Shown in pieces: positions 1 to 8,387 of a DNA stretch of 64,000 nucleotides (positions are counted from its first letter, which is position 1; each line of letters starts with the position of its first letter). The notes under the pieces were generated by a model that saw only the letters and a program-made list of their open reading frames with translations, did no database searches and was not told where the DNA came from. The stretch comes from Rhodopseudomonas sp. P2A-2r (GTDB lineage: Bacteria > Pseudomonadota > Alphaproteobacteria > Rhizobiales > Xanthobacteraceae), in the NCBI RefSeq assembly GCF_026015985.1, contig NZ_CP110389.1:5612001-5676000 (forward strand). The letters run 5' to 3'. A program made the position numbers and the translations under genes.

Positions 1-273
1 CGCGCGCTCGCTGATCTCCACGAGATCGCAGCGTACTACGTCGAGAACGCCAGTCCTGCGATAGCCGAGGCGGTCGAACTGCGCTTCCGCGATGTTATCA
101 ATCGCATTGGTCGGACACCGGAAGCCGCGCCGCGCGTGTCTCAACGCTCGAATGTCCGGGTCGCGTCCGTCGTGCGCTATCCGTATCAGATATTCTATCG
201 AGTACGCGGCAACGAAATTGATATCCTGTACATGCGGCATACCTCGCGACGCCCCTTGAAGGACGTCGACTGA
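1..273 (+). CDS. RelE/ParE family toxin, 5' truncated by window edge
   Basis: The first 90 codons visible run open to a TGA at 271-273. The C-terminal block FYRVRGNEIDILYMRHTSR is the typical end strand of the RelE/ParE fold, which carries the conserved Arg and His of these toxins. The N-terminal part has the helical AxxDLxEIAxYY pattern seen in ParE/RelE. Such toxins cleave mRNA on the ribosome (RelE) or poison gyrase (ParE); the sequence alone does not decide which. The antitoxin would normally lie just upstream and is outside the window. Only the first few residues are missing, judging by the usual length of about 95-100 aa. Confidence 0.85.
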   Translation, partial: RALADLHEIAAYYVENASPAIAEAVELRFRDVINRIGRTPEAAPRVSQRSNVRVASVVRYPYQIFYRVRGNEIDILYMRHTSRRPLKDVD

Positions 274-280
274 GGATCGC

Positions 281-314
281 CGTGGATGGCCGGGACAACA
301 TCCCCGGCCATGAC
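281..314. repeat. Palindromic intergenic element / bidirectional terminator candidate
   Basis: A perfect 9-bp inverted repeat (ATGGCCGGG at 286-294, CCCGGCCAT at 303-311) sits between two convergent genes. The same ATGGCCGGG...CCCGGCCAT core recurs at 61126-61203, so it belongs to a dispersed repeat family. It could also stop transcription from both sides. Confidence 0.55.
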
Positions 315-342
315 AAACGTCAAAGTCGGAGCGTGTACCGCC

Positions 343-1131
343 CTACTCCGCGGTCCAACCGCCGTCGATGGACAGGTTGGCACCGGTGATCTGGGCGGCG
401 TCATCGCCGCACAGGAACAGGGCCAGCGCCGCGACCTGCTCGGAGGTTACGAACTCCTTGGTCGGCTGGGCTTCCAGCAGCACGTCCTTGATGACCTGCT
501 CCTTGGTGAGGCCACGCGCCTTCATGGTGTCGGGGATCTGCTTCTCCACAAGCGGCGTCCAGACATAGCCCGGGCTGATGCAGTTGCAGGTGATCTTGTG
601 GGTCGCCAGCTCCAGCGCCACGGTCTTGGTCAGGCCGGCAATGCCGTGCTTGGCGGAGACGTAGGCGGACTTGAACGGCGAGGCGACCAGCGAATGCGCC
701 GACGCGGTGTTGATGATACGGCCCCAGCCGGCCTTCTTCATCAGCGGCACGGCGGCGCGGATGCCGTGAAACGCAGACGACAGGTTGATGGCAATGATGG
801 CGTCCCATTTTTCGATGGGAAACTCCTCGATCGGCGACACGAACTGGATGCCGGCATTGTTGACCAGGATGTCGACGGAGCCATAGGTGCTCTCGCCGAG
901 TGCCACCATGGCCGCGATTTCCGCAGGCTTGGTCATGTCGGCCGGCGAATGGATCGCCTTGACACCAAAATCCTTTTCAATTCCAGCGCGTTCCTTCTCG
1001 ATATCGTCGGGGGCGCCCATGCCGTTCAGCACGATATTGGCTCCGGCGCCGGCGAAGGCGCGCGCATAGGCCAACCCGATGCCGCTGGTCGAGCCGGTGA
1101 CGACCGCGGTCTTGCCTTTAAGATTAGCCAT
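343..1131 (-). CDS. bdhA: 3-hydroxybutyrate dehydrogenase
   Basis: A 262-aa short-chain dehydrogenase that oxidises (R)-3-hydroxybutyrate to acetoacetate with NAD+ in the cytoplasm, part of polyhydroxybutyrate and ketone-body turnover. The Rossmann motif TGSTSGIG is at residues 12-19 and NNAG at 91-94. The catalytic Ser/Tyr/Lys fall at about S144, Y157 and K161 (YVSAK). The stretch following YVSAKHGIAGLTKTVALELA and the C-terminal ITGANLSIDGGWTAE are typical of 3-hydroxybutyrate dehydrogenases rather than FabG. The length matches the family (about 260 aa). The patatin gene ends 44 bp upstream on the same strand, so the two could be co-transcribed. Assignment to bdhA over another SDR is by overall sequence resemblance. 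Confidence 0.9.
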   Translation of the reverse strand: MANLKGKTAVVTGSTSGIGLAYARAFAGAGANIVLNGMGAPDDIEKERAGIEKDFGVKAIHSPADMTKPAEIAAMVALGESTYGSVDILVNNAGIQFVSPIEEFPIEKWDAIIAINLSSAFHGIRAAVPLMKKAGWGRIINTASAHSLVASPFKSAYVSAKHGIAGLTKTVALELATHKITCNCISPGYVWTPLVEKQIPDTMKARGLTKEQVIKDVLLEAQPTKEFVTSEQVAALALFLCGDDAAQITGANLSIDGGWTAE

Positions 1132-1175
1132 TCATTCGCTCCTGTTGATGCTGTGTGCGGTTCGGAATTCGGATC

Positions 1176-2315
1176 TCAGGCCAAGTCATCCGCTGTCAGA
1201 TCCCAGGTCACCATGGTCTCGCCGTTCTGCGGCCGTTCGAACCATTCGGGATGCTTCATCGAGAGATGGACGTCGCGTTCGCCGGACTGCCAGTGATCGA
1301 TCATGTTGAGCCGGGAGAAATTGTAGTCTTTCGACGACGACTCGTAATTCTTGCGGCGATAGATCAGGTGCACCACGGTGACGGTGTTTTCCTTGGTGGC
1401 TTCCTCGAGAATGGCCACCGACGGATCGTTTTTCAGTTCATCGGGCAACTTGGCGATCAGGTCGCTGAGCGCCTTGATGGTGTTGTGAATCTTCTTGTTC
1501 TTGTCGGTGTTCATGCGCGTTCGGCTGGAAAAGCGGATGTCCTTTTCACGCTCCGCCGCATCCAGCAGCGTTGCCGGCAGCGGCCCGCGCGCGCTGAACA
1601 GATCGACCTGAAAGATCAGCAGGTCCTCGGTCGTGTGCTGATCCAGCACGTAATCCAGCGGCGTGTTGGAAGCGATGCCGCCGTCCCAGTAGAACTCGCC
1701 ATCGATCTCGATAGCCGGAAAGCCCGGCGGCAGCGCTGCCGAGGCCATGATGTGCTCCGGCCCGATGGTCTGCTTCATGTTGTCGAAGTAGGTGAAATTG
1801 CCGGTGGCGATGTTGACGGCGCCGACGCTGAACCGCGTGGTCTTGGCGTTGATGCGATCGAAGTCCACCAGCCGCAGCAGCGTCGCGCGCAGCGGCGTCG
1901 TGTCGTAATAGCTCATCGACGGCAGACTGCTGGACGGAAACAATTGTGCCGGCGGAAAGCGCGGCGTGAAGAATCCGGGAACGCCGAAGGCAAGGATCAT
2001 CGCGGCACTGGCGCCATCGAACGCCGAGTGTGCGCGATCGTTCGGCAGTTCAGGCTGCCAGGGCACCGGCGACGACGCCAGTTCCCAGAACTCCTTTAGC
2101 CGGCCGATGCGCTTGTCGCGTGGATTCCCGGCGATGATGGCGGCGTTGATCGCGCCAATCGAAATCCCGGCGACCCATTCCGGTTCGAAATCATGGTGGC
2201 ACAGCGACTGATAGGCGCCGGCCTGGTACGAACCGAGCGCACCGCCGCCCTGCAGCACCAGCACGCGGTGCGCCTTGGCCGGCACCGCGGTACCGGATTG
2301 ATCGGACGTGTCCAT
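1176..2315 (-). CDS. Patatin-like phospholipase with DUF3734 C-terminal domain
   Basis: A 379-aa protein with all patatin hallmarks: the oxyanion-hole loop GGGALG at residues 23-28, the nucleophile elbow GISIG with Ser52, and the catalytic Asp in the DGG motif at about residue 211 (WDGGIASNTPL). The region after about residue 230 resembles DUF3734, which usually accompanies this subfamily. The predicted role is a Ser-Asp dyad lipid acyl hydrolase. There is no signal peptide, so it is probably cytoplasmic. In rhizobial relatives this type of gene commonly sits beside 3-hydroxybutyrate dehydrogenase, as here, which hints at a link with PHB or lipid turnover. That functional link is inference. 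Confidence 0.88.
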   Translation of the reverse strand: MDTSDQSGTAVPAKAHRVLVLQGGGALGSYQAGAYQSLCHHDFEPEWVAGISIGAINAAIIAGNPRDKRIGRLKEFWELASSPVPWQPELPNDRAHSAFDGASAAMILAFGVPGFFTPRFPPAQLFPSSSLPSMSYYDTTPLRATLLRLVDFDRINAKTTRFSVGAVNIATGNFTYFDNMKQTIGPEHIMASAALPPGFPAIEIDGEFYWDGGIASNTPLDYVLDQHTTEDLLIFQVDLFSARGPLPATLLDAAEREKDIRFSSRTRMNTDKNKKIHNTIKALSDLIAKLPDELKNDPSVAILEEATKENTVTVVHLIYRRKNYESSSKDYNFSRLNMIDHWQSGERDVHLSMKHPEWFERPQNGETMVTWDLTADDLA

Positions 2316-2405
2316 AGCCCCTCAATCAAACCTGATGAACGAAGCCCTACCGTGCCGCCCCTTGGCGACGAGGTCAACGGCGATGCTGCATGGCAACATG
2401 CACAA

Positions 2406-2915
2406 TCATTTGTTGTCGGTAGAGGCCAGAATCATGGTCCAGAACACCTTGTATTTGGTGTTGGGAGCATAGGTCGCAGCGATACCCAATTTTGTGACGC
2501 CGCTTTTCAGCATGTTGGCGCGGTGCGGAGGCGAGTCCCGCCAACCGGAAAATGCTTCGGCCATGGTGTGATAGCCGGCGGAGACATTTTCCACCGCGAG
2601 GGTGGCCGGATAGCCGCCGGCGTTCAGGCGCTTGGCCAGCGGCGCCTTGATGTCATGATCGAGCTTGTTCTTCTTCGCCATGGCGGTGGACTGGTCTTCG
2701 GCCAGCGCCATCAATGCGGGATCGACCACAACGGGGCCGAGGCCGTTGTTCTGGCGGTACAGCGAAATCATTGAGGCCGCGGCCACCGGATCGAGCTTGG
2801 CGCCGCCGTTGGCCATGCTGAGATACATGGTGGGCTGGTCGGTCGACGGCGCGACATCCCCGGCACAGCCGCCGAGCAGCAAAAATCCAACTATGGCCAC
2901 CGCCGCGCGCATCAA
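2406..2915 (-). CDS. CAP (SCP/PR1-like) domain lipoprotein
   Basis: A 169-aa protein starting with a lipoprotein signal whose lipobox is LLGGC (Cys17), so it should be lipid-anchored in the cell envelope. The remainder is a CAP domain: MAKKNKLDHD supplies one conserved His, and the block ENVSAGYHTMAEAFSGWRDS followed by PPHRANML is the classic CAP signature with its second His. Bacterial CAP proteins of this kind are secreted or envelope-associated, and their molecular function is mostly unknown. It is preceded by about 215 bp holding a palindromic repeat that separates it from cysA. Confidence 0.85.
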   Translation of the reverse strand: MMRAAVAIVGFLLLGGCAGDVAPSTDQPTMYLSMANGGAKLDPVAAASMISLYRQNNGLGPVVVDPALMALAEDQSTAMAKKNKLDHDIKAPLAKRLNAGGYPATLAVENVSAGYHTMAEAFSGWRDSPPHRANMLKSGVTKLGIAATYAPNTKYKVFWTMILASTDNK

Positions 2916-2984
2916 ACATCTCCCAACCTGAGGCGCGTTTGTTGCACACCAACCGTGGCTGAAAGGTGAAGAAACGAGGATGTT

Positions 2985-3120
2985 GCCCCCACCCAGGTGT
3001 CATCGCCCGATCGGGTGCGCAATTGCGCGCCTGGGCTGGGCGCCCCAGTAGACGCGCACGTTCGGGAGTCTCACCAACACCTGCGTTTACCGGGTCCTCG
3101 CATGCGCGGGGACGACAAGG
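2985..3120. repeat. Dispersed palindromic repeat between CAP gene and cysA
   Basis: Contains CATCGCCCGATCGGGTGCGC, a CGCGCAATTGCGCGC-like core and an end resembling CATGCGCGGGGACGAC. Related sequence, in other arrangements, is found at 56940-57062 and 63160-63285. It looks like a family of bipartite palindromes in the gaps between genes; no coding potential is seen. Confidence 0.55.
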
Positions 3121-3130
3121 GAGTTTGGGC

Positions 3131-4180
3131 TTAATCCTGCGCGGCGAAGATCCGATACCGACGCGGCTGCAGGCCGACGATGTCGCCAGCCTTGAGCACA
3201 CCGTCGCGCGGCGCGTCGATCTCGATCAGCCGGTCGTCGCCGGCGGCATTGAGCAGGATATCGGCGCGCTGGGTCGGGCCGAAGGCGCGGACCCGCTTGA
3301 CGGCACCTTCCAGGACGCCGCTGCCGGCCGGACCGATGGCGATATCGTGACGGCGAATGAACAGCTGCGACGGGCCGGAGGCCGCGTTGCGCGCCTCCAG
3401 GTTGAGCACTTGGTCACCCAGCCGGACCCGGCCGTCGCTGATGTTCACGGGCAGCATGATGGATTCACCAATGAAGCCGTGCACGAAGGCGGTCGCCGGC
3501 TCGTCATAGACGTCGCCCGGCGTGCCGATCTGCTCGATACGGCCCTTGTCCATGACCACCACGCGGTTGGCGACCTCGAGGGCCTCCTCCTGGTCGTGGG
3601 TGACGAAGATCGAGGTGACGTGGATTTCCTCATGCAGCGAGCGCAGCCATTTGCGCAGTTCCTTGCGCACCTTGGCGTCGAGCGCGCCGAACGGCTCGTC
3701 AAGCAGCAGGATGCGCGGCTCGATGGCCAGCGCGCGAGCCAGCGCGATGCGCTGGCGCTGGCCGCCGGACAGCTGGCTCGGATAGCGGTCGGCCAGCCAG
3801 TCGAGCTGCACGAGGTCGAGCAGATCCTTGACCCGCTTCCTGATCTCGGCGTCGGAACGGCGGACGGCGCGGGGCTGCACGCGCAGGCCGAAGGCGACGT
3901 TCTCGAACACGCTCATATGGCGGAACAGCGCGTAGTGCTGGAACACGAAGCCGACATGGCGTTCGCCGGCGCCGCGCGACAGCGCGTCCTCGCCGTCAAA
4001 ACTGACGCTCCCGGAGTCTGGCCAGTCCAGGCCGGCGATGATCCGCAGCAGCGTGGTCTTCCCCGAGCCTGATGGACCGAGCAGCGCCACCAGCTCGCCG
4101 GTCTCGACCTTGAGATCAACATTGTCCAGCGCCTTGAAGGAGCCGAACTGCTTGACGATATTGCGAACTTCAATCGTCAC
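3131..4180 (-). CDS. cysA: Sulfate/thiosulfate ABC transporter ATP-binding protein CysA
   Basis: A 349-aa ATPase of the CysUWA sulfate importer, on the cytoplasmic face of the inner membrane. Walker A GPSGSGKT is at residues 35-42, the signature LSGGQ at 137-141, Walker B LLLDEP at about 158-163, and the H-loop [12 protein letters not shown] shortly after. A TOBE-like C-terminal domain follows from about residue 240. The start overlaps the end of cysW by 11 bp, which indicates translational coupling. It is the last gene of sbp-cysT-cysW-cysA, read right to left. Length and context make CysA firmer than other spermidine/molybdate-type ATPases. Confidence 0.95.
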   Translation of the reverse strand: MTIEVRNIVKQFGSFKALDNVDLKVETGELVALLGPSGSGKTTLLRIIAGLDWPDSGSVSFDGEDALSRGAGERHVGFVFQHYALFRHMSVFENVAFGLRVQPRAVRRSDAEIRKRVKDLLDLVQLDWLADRYPSQLSGGQRQRIALARALAIEPRILLLDEPFGALDAKVRKELRKWLRSLHEEIHVTSIFVTHDQEEALEVANRVVVMDKGRIEQIGTPGDVYDEPATAFVHGFIGESIMLPVNISDGRVRLGDQVLNLEARNAASGPSQLFIRRHDIAIGPAGSGVLEGAVKRVRAFGPTQRADILLNAAGDDRLIEIDAPRDGVLKAGDIVGLQPRRYRIFAAQD

Positions 4181-5108
4181 GGGCCTGCTGTCCTTCCACG
4201 ATTTGACCTTCCAGGATTGTCTTCGCGATCAGCGTGATCAGCGCCAGCATGGCCAGCAGCGACGCGATCGCGAAGGCGCCCACCATCTGATATTCATTAT
4301 ACAGGATCTCCACCAGCAGCGGCATGGTGTTGGTCTCGCCGCGGATATGCCCGGAGACCACCGAGACGGCACCGAATTCGCCCATTGCGCGGGCATTGCA
4401 CAGCAAAACGCCGTACAGCAGACCCCATTTCACGTTGGGCAGCGTCACCTTCATGAAGGTTTGCCAGCCAGAAGCGCCGAGCGAAATGGCCGCCTCCTCC
4501 TCTTGCGATCCCTGCTCCTGCATCAGCGGAATCAATTCACGCGCGACAAAGGGGAAGGTCACGAAGGTGGTGGCCAGCACGATGGCCGGCATTGCAAACA
4601 GGATATGAATGCCATGAGCCATCAGCCATGGTCCGAAGAAACCCTGCGCACCGAACAGCAGCACGAACACCAGGCCGGAGATCACCGGACTCACCGAGAA
4701 CGGCAGATCGATCAGGGTAATCAGCAAGGTCTTGCCGCGAAATTCGAATTTCGCGATAGCCCAGGCCGCCGCCACTCCGAACACCAGGTTGAGGCCGACC
4801 GAGATCGCCGCGGTGATCAGTGTCAGCCAGATCGCAGCGAGCGCCTCGGGATCGGCCAGCGCCTTGAGATAGAAGCTGACGCCCTTGGAAAATGCCTCGG
4901 CAAACACCAGCACCAGCGGCAGCACGACGAATACCGTCAGAAACGATAACGCCAGCGTAATGATGATGCAGCGGACCAGACGCGGTTCGGTGCGGGCATC
5001 ACGCCTCGCCAGCGGTGCCACGTAGGGCTTGGCCGGCAATGCTGCCGACGCGGTGTCCGCAGCTGCAGGCGGGGCGGCAGCGGTGGCATTGGTGGAGGTG
5101 ATGGTCAT
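4170..5108 (-). CDS. cysW: Sulfate ABC transporter permease CysW
   Basis: A 312-aa integral membrane permease with about six hydrophobic helices. The EAA loop, containing [20 protein letters not shown], docks onto CysA. An alanine/proline-rich N-terminal extension of about 45 residues precedes the first helix ([20 protein letters not shown]). The block [16 protein letters not shown] is characteristic of CysW. It lies 7 bp after cysT and overlaps cysA. It forms the heterodimeric channel with CysT that moves sulfate or thiosulfate inward. Confidence 0.95.
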   Translation of the reverse strand: MTITSTNATAAAPPAAADTASAALPAKPYVAPLARRDARTEPRLVRCIIITLALSFLTVFVVLPLVLVFAEAFSKGVSFYLKALADPEALAAIWLTLITAAISVGLNLVFGVAAAWAIAKFEFRGKTLLITLIDLPFSVSPVISGLVFVLLFGAQGFFGPWLMAHGIHILFAMPAIVLATTFVTFPFVARELIPLMQEQGSQEEEAAISLGASGWQTFMKVTLPNVKWGLLYGVLLCNARAMGEFGAVSVVSGHIRGETNTMPLLVEILYNEYQMVGAFAIASLLAMLALITLIAKTILEGQIVEGQQARDD

Positions 5109-5115
5109 GACCGCT

Positions 5116-5952
5116 TCATCCGATGGTCAGCGCGCGCGTCTGCGCCCACCGCTGGATACGGTTCAGAACGAAGATGATCAGAAACGATGTGACCAGCATC
5201 ACGACTGCGATGGCGGTCGCGTCCGCGTAGCGAAATTCGGACAACCGGATCACGATCAGCAGCGGCGCAATCTCCGAGACGTTGGGCAGGTTGCCGGCGA
5301 TAAAAATGACCGAGCCGTATTCACCGACGGCACGGGCGAAGGCCAGCGCAAAGCCGGTGAGGATAGCAGGCGTCAGGCTGGGCAGGATCACGCGGGTGAT
5401 GGTCTGCCACCGGTTGGCGCCGAGACAGGCTGCCGCCTCCTCGATCTCCACTTCGAGATCGATCAGCACCGGCTGCACCGTGCGCACCACGAAAGGAATC
5501 CCAATGAAGATCATTGCGATGAAGATGCCCAGCGGCGTGAACGCCACCTTGATGCCGAGCTCCGCCAGCGGCGCGCCGAGCCAGCCCTTCTGCGCGAACA
5601 GCGTGGTCAGCGCCACGCCGGCCACCGCAGTCGGCAGCGCGAATGGGATATCGACGATCGCATCGAAGATACGGCGACCGGGAAACCGGTAGCGCACCAG
5701 CGCCCAGACGATGATCAGGCCCGCCACAAGATTGACGAGTGCAGCGAGGAAGGCGAGGCCGAACGAGATCTTCAGCGCGTGCAGCGTGCGATTGCTGGTG
5801 ACCGTTTCGATGAACTGGGCGAAGCTGAGTTCTGTAGTCTTGACGAAAAGGCCTGCGAGCGGGATCAGGATAAGCAGCGACAGCCATGTCAGGGTCAGGC
5901 CCATGGTCAGCCCGAATCCCGGCAATGCGCTCCGTCTTGATGCCCCGCCCAC
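5116..5952 (-). CDS. cysT: Sulfate ABC transporter permease CysT
   Basis: A 278-aa membrane protein of the CysT (CysU) family with about six transmembrane helices. The EAA loop is visible as EEAAACLGANRWQTITRVI and the family block FARAVGEYGSVIFIAGNLP is present. It partners CysW in the sulfate importer. It lies 65 bp downstream of the binding-protein gene and 7 bp upstream of cysW, in one operon. An upstream in-frame start is not apparent; the Met used gives the usual positively charged N-terminus (SRRSALPGFG) before helix 1. Confidence 0.95.
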   Translation of the reverse strand: MGGASRRSALPGFGLTMGLTLTWLSLLILIPLAGLFVKTTELSFAQFIETVTSNRTLHALKISFGLAFLAALVNLVAGLIIVWALVRYRFPGRRIFDAIVDIPFALPTAVAGVALTTLFAQKGWLGAPLAELGIKVAFTPLGIFIAMIFIGIPFVVRTVQPVLIDLEVEIEEAAACLGANRWQTITRVILPSLTPAILTGFALAFARAVGEYGSVIFIAGNLPNVSEIAPLLIVIRLSEFRYADATAIAVVMLVTSFLIIFVLNRIQRWAQTRALTIG

Positions 5953-6017
5953 AATGTCCCCTAACTATTCAGTTGCTGCCCGGGCGCCGATCCGGCCCGG
6001 ACAGCAGGTGTCGTCGA

Positions 6018-7007
6018 TCAGTTCTTGTAGATCTTATCGAAGATCCCGCCATCGCTGAAATGCTCGCTCTGCGCCTTGGTCCAGCCGCCGAACACGTCGT
6101 CGATGGTGAACAGGTTCACCTTGGCAAATGACGCCGCATACTTCTCGCCCACCGCGGAATCGCGTGGACGATAGAAATTGCGTGCGGCAATTTCTTGTCC
6201 TTCCGGGGTATACCAGTATTTCAGGTAGGCTTCAGCCGCGGCCTTGGTACCCTTCTTGTCGGAGACGGTATCGACCACCGCGACCGGCGGCTCGGCCAGG
6301 ATCGACAATGGCGGGGCCACGATCTCGAACTTGTCCTTACCGAATTCCTTCACCGCGAGAAAGGCTTCGTTCTCCCACGCGAGCAAGACGTCGCCGACGC
6401 CACGCTCGACGAAAGTGATGGTCGAACCGCGCGCGCCGGTATCCAGCACCGGCACGTTCTTGAAGATATTGCCGACGAATTCGCGCGCCTTGTCCTTCGA
6501 ACCGAACTTTTTCTCCGCATAGCCCCAGGCGGCGAGATAGTTCCAGCGCGCCCCGCCGGAGGTTTTCGGGTTCGGCGTAATCACGCTGACGCCGGATTTG
6601 ATCAGGTCATCCCAATCCTTGATGCCCTTGGGATTGCCTTTGCGCACCAGGAACACGATGGTCGACGTATAGGGCGACGAATTCTGCGGCAGCCGCTTCT
6701 GCCAATCCTTGGCCAGCAGGCCCTTGTTGGCGATGGCATCGACATCGTAGGCGAGCGCAAGGGTAACCACATCGGCCTGAAGGCCATCGATGACCGAACG
6801 GGCCTGAGCACCGGACCCGCCATGGGACTGCTTGATCTCGATGCTCTTGCCGGTGTCCTTCTGATAGGACGCGGCGAAAGCCTTGTTGAAATCGGAGTAG
6901 AGTTCGCGCGTCGGATCGTAGGAGACGTTGAGCAGTGTGACGTCGGCGGCGAAAGCAGAGCCAGCCCAGAGCAGGCTTGCGATGACGGGAATGATACGAC
7001 GAACCAT
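6018..7007 (-). CDS. sbp: Periplasmic sulfate-binding protein
   Basis: A 329-aa substrate-binding protein with a cleavable signal peptide ([20 protein letters not shown], cut before [16 protein letters not shown]). The blocks [39 protein letters not shown] and [18 protein letters not shown] are hallmarks of the Sbp/CysP sulfate or thiosulfate binding family. It delivers the anion to CysT/CysW/CysA, encoded next in the same direction. It is the first gene of the transport operon; the 121 bp between it and cysH should hold its promoter unless it is read through from cysH. Sbp versus CysP (sulfate versus thiosulfate preference) cannot be settled from sequence here. Confidence 0.93.
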   Translation of the reverse strand: MVRRIIPVIASLLWAGSAFAADVTLLNVSYDPTRELYSDFNKAFAASYQKDTGKSIEIKQSHGGSGAQARSVIDGLQADVVTLALAYDVDAIANKGLLAKDWQKRLPQNSSPYTSTIVFLVRKGNPKGIKDWDDLIKSGVSVITPNPKTSGGARWNYLAAWGYAEKKFGSKDKAREFVGNIFKNVPVLDTGARGSTITFVERGVGDVLLAWENEAFLAVKEFGKDKFEIVAPPLSILAEPPVAVVDTVSDKKGTKAAAEAYLKYWYTPEGQEIAARNFYRPRDSAVGEKYAASFAKVNLFTIDDVFGGWTKAQSEHFSDGGIFDKIYKN

Positions 7008-7128
7008 GATGACCTACCTCCAGCACAACAACAGAAGCGTCGTCGGCAACGCGTTCAAACTCTTGAAATCGAGACTCGAAGTCAACGAAACCACATTTCA
7101 ATGTTGGCAGCGTGACGGCAGCAATATC

Positions 7129-7872
7129 CTACGAAGTCGGCATCGTATGGATACCACATTCCGTCTTGGCTTTGCCACGCCAGCGGCCGGCGCGCTGGTC
7201 CTCATCCGGCGCGCTTCTGCTGGTGCAGGGCATGCAGCCGACCGACAGAAATCCCGACGTCGTGAGCGGATGCGGCGGCAGTTTGGCCGACGCATAGATC
7301 AGTTCGATGTCCTCGCGCGAGACATTGGCGAACGGATTGAACTTCAAACGGGCGCCATCGGCCTCGACCACGGGGATCGCCGCGCGGGCACCACCCTGAA
7401 ACCGCTTGCGGCCGTTGATCCAGGCGTCGAACGGCGCCAGCGAACGGCGAAGCGGTTCGACCTTGCGAATGAAGCAGCATTGATCCGGATTGGAGAACCA
7501 CAAATCGCGCTCGGGATCATCGCGATCAAGGTCGGCATCAAGCGGCTTGATCGAGCGCACATCGCGCAAGCCCAATTGGGCGATCAGCGTATCGCGATAG
7601 GCCAGCGTCTCCGCGAATAGCCACCCGGTATCGAGGAAGATCACCGGGATCGCCGGATCGACTTCGGACATCACCTTGAGCAGGGCCGCCGACTCGGTAC
7701 CGAACGACGACACCACCGCAAGCCTGTCGCGAGCGACGACCTTCAAGGCGGCGCCGATGATCTGTGCCGGCGACGCCGCACGCAGCTCCTGCTCGAGTTC
7801 AGCCACCAGCTCCGTGGGAGTAGCGGATTCGACCGGCAAGGCAGGCTTGCGCTGGTGCAGCGGCGCGTTCAT
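7129..7872 (-). CDS. cysH: Assimilatory adenylyl-sulfate (APS) reductase, CysH family
   Basis: A 247-aa cytoplasmic thiol-dependent reductase producing sulfite. The ATP-pyrophosphatase-like fold shows SSFGTESAALL near residue 55. Two cysteine pairs, CC in DQCCFIRKVEPL and CxxC in CMPCTS, are the four ligands of the [4Fe-4S] cluster that marks APS-using enzymes. The C-terminal ECGIH carries the catalytic cysteine. PAPS-specific enzymes of the E. coli type lack the cluster, so APS is the likely substrate although an APS kinase domain is encoded nearby. It overlaps the DUF934 gene by 4 bp. Confidence 0.93.
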   Translation of the reverse strand: MNAPLHQRKPALPVESATPTELVAELEQELRAASPAQIIGAALKVVARDRLAVVSSFGTESAALLKVMSEVDPAIPVIFLDTGWLFAETLAYRDTLIAQLGLRDVRSIKPLDADLDRDDPERDLWFSNPDQCCFIRKVEPLRRSLAPFDAWINGRKRFQGGARAAIPVVEADGARLKFNPFANVSREDIELIYASAKLPPHPLTTSGFLSVGCMPCTSRSAPDEDQRAGRWRGKAKTECGIHTMPTS

Positions 7873-8387
7873 GGATTTGCACTCTCCGCCTGATGGCGCT
7901 GCTGCATGCGACGATGCAGCGCAGTGATCCGGCCATCGCCGGTGGGCTGGTAAAACACCGTGTAGCGCCGCGCAGTGGCCGCGAAGGCCTCGGCGTCGGC
8001 ATCCTTTTTGACCTCGAACGTATCGAAGCCGGCGCGCAGCATGAACACGAACTGGTCGCGCAGCACCTGGCCGGTGGCGCGCAGTTCGCCACGATACTTG
8101 TAACGCTCGCGCAGCAACCGCGCCTGGCTATAGGCACGGCCATCGCGGAATGTCGGGAACACCAGGGCAACAGCGGCGAGCTTGCTGAGCCAGGGCACGA
8201 GATCGTCGACATCCCGATTGTTCGGCCAGATCACAGCCGTCGGATTGTTGCGACCCACCAGTGCCTCGGGATCGGCAAGGAACCGCGCCGCCGACATCAG
8301 CACGGCGCCCTCGGCCGGAATCTCCACATCGTCGGCGACGTGAATGAATGAATCGCCGACGATCTTGCCGTCCTTAACGAGTGGCAT
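7869..8387 (-). CDS. DUF934 protein of the sulfite reduction operon
   Basis: A 172-aa protein of the DUF934 family. The blocks FPTFRDGRAYSQARLLRERY and GEVLRDQ-like GQVLRDQFVFMLRAGFD are the family signature. Members are almost always encoded beside cysI/cysH in proteobacteria and are thought to assist siroheme-dependent sulfite reductase; the mechanism is not established. It overlaps cysI at its start (14 bp) and cysH at its end (4 bp), so the three are translationally coupled. Confidence 0.9.
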   Translation of the reverse strand: MPLVKDGKIVGDSFIHVADDVEIPAEGAVLMSAARFLADPEALVGRNNPTAVIWPNNRDVDDLVPWLSKLAAVALVFPTFRDGRAYSQARLLRERYKYRGELRATGQVLRDQFVFMLRAGFDTFEVKKDADAEAFAATARRYTVFYQPTGDGRITALHRRMQQRHQAESANP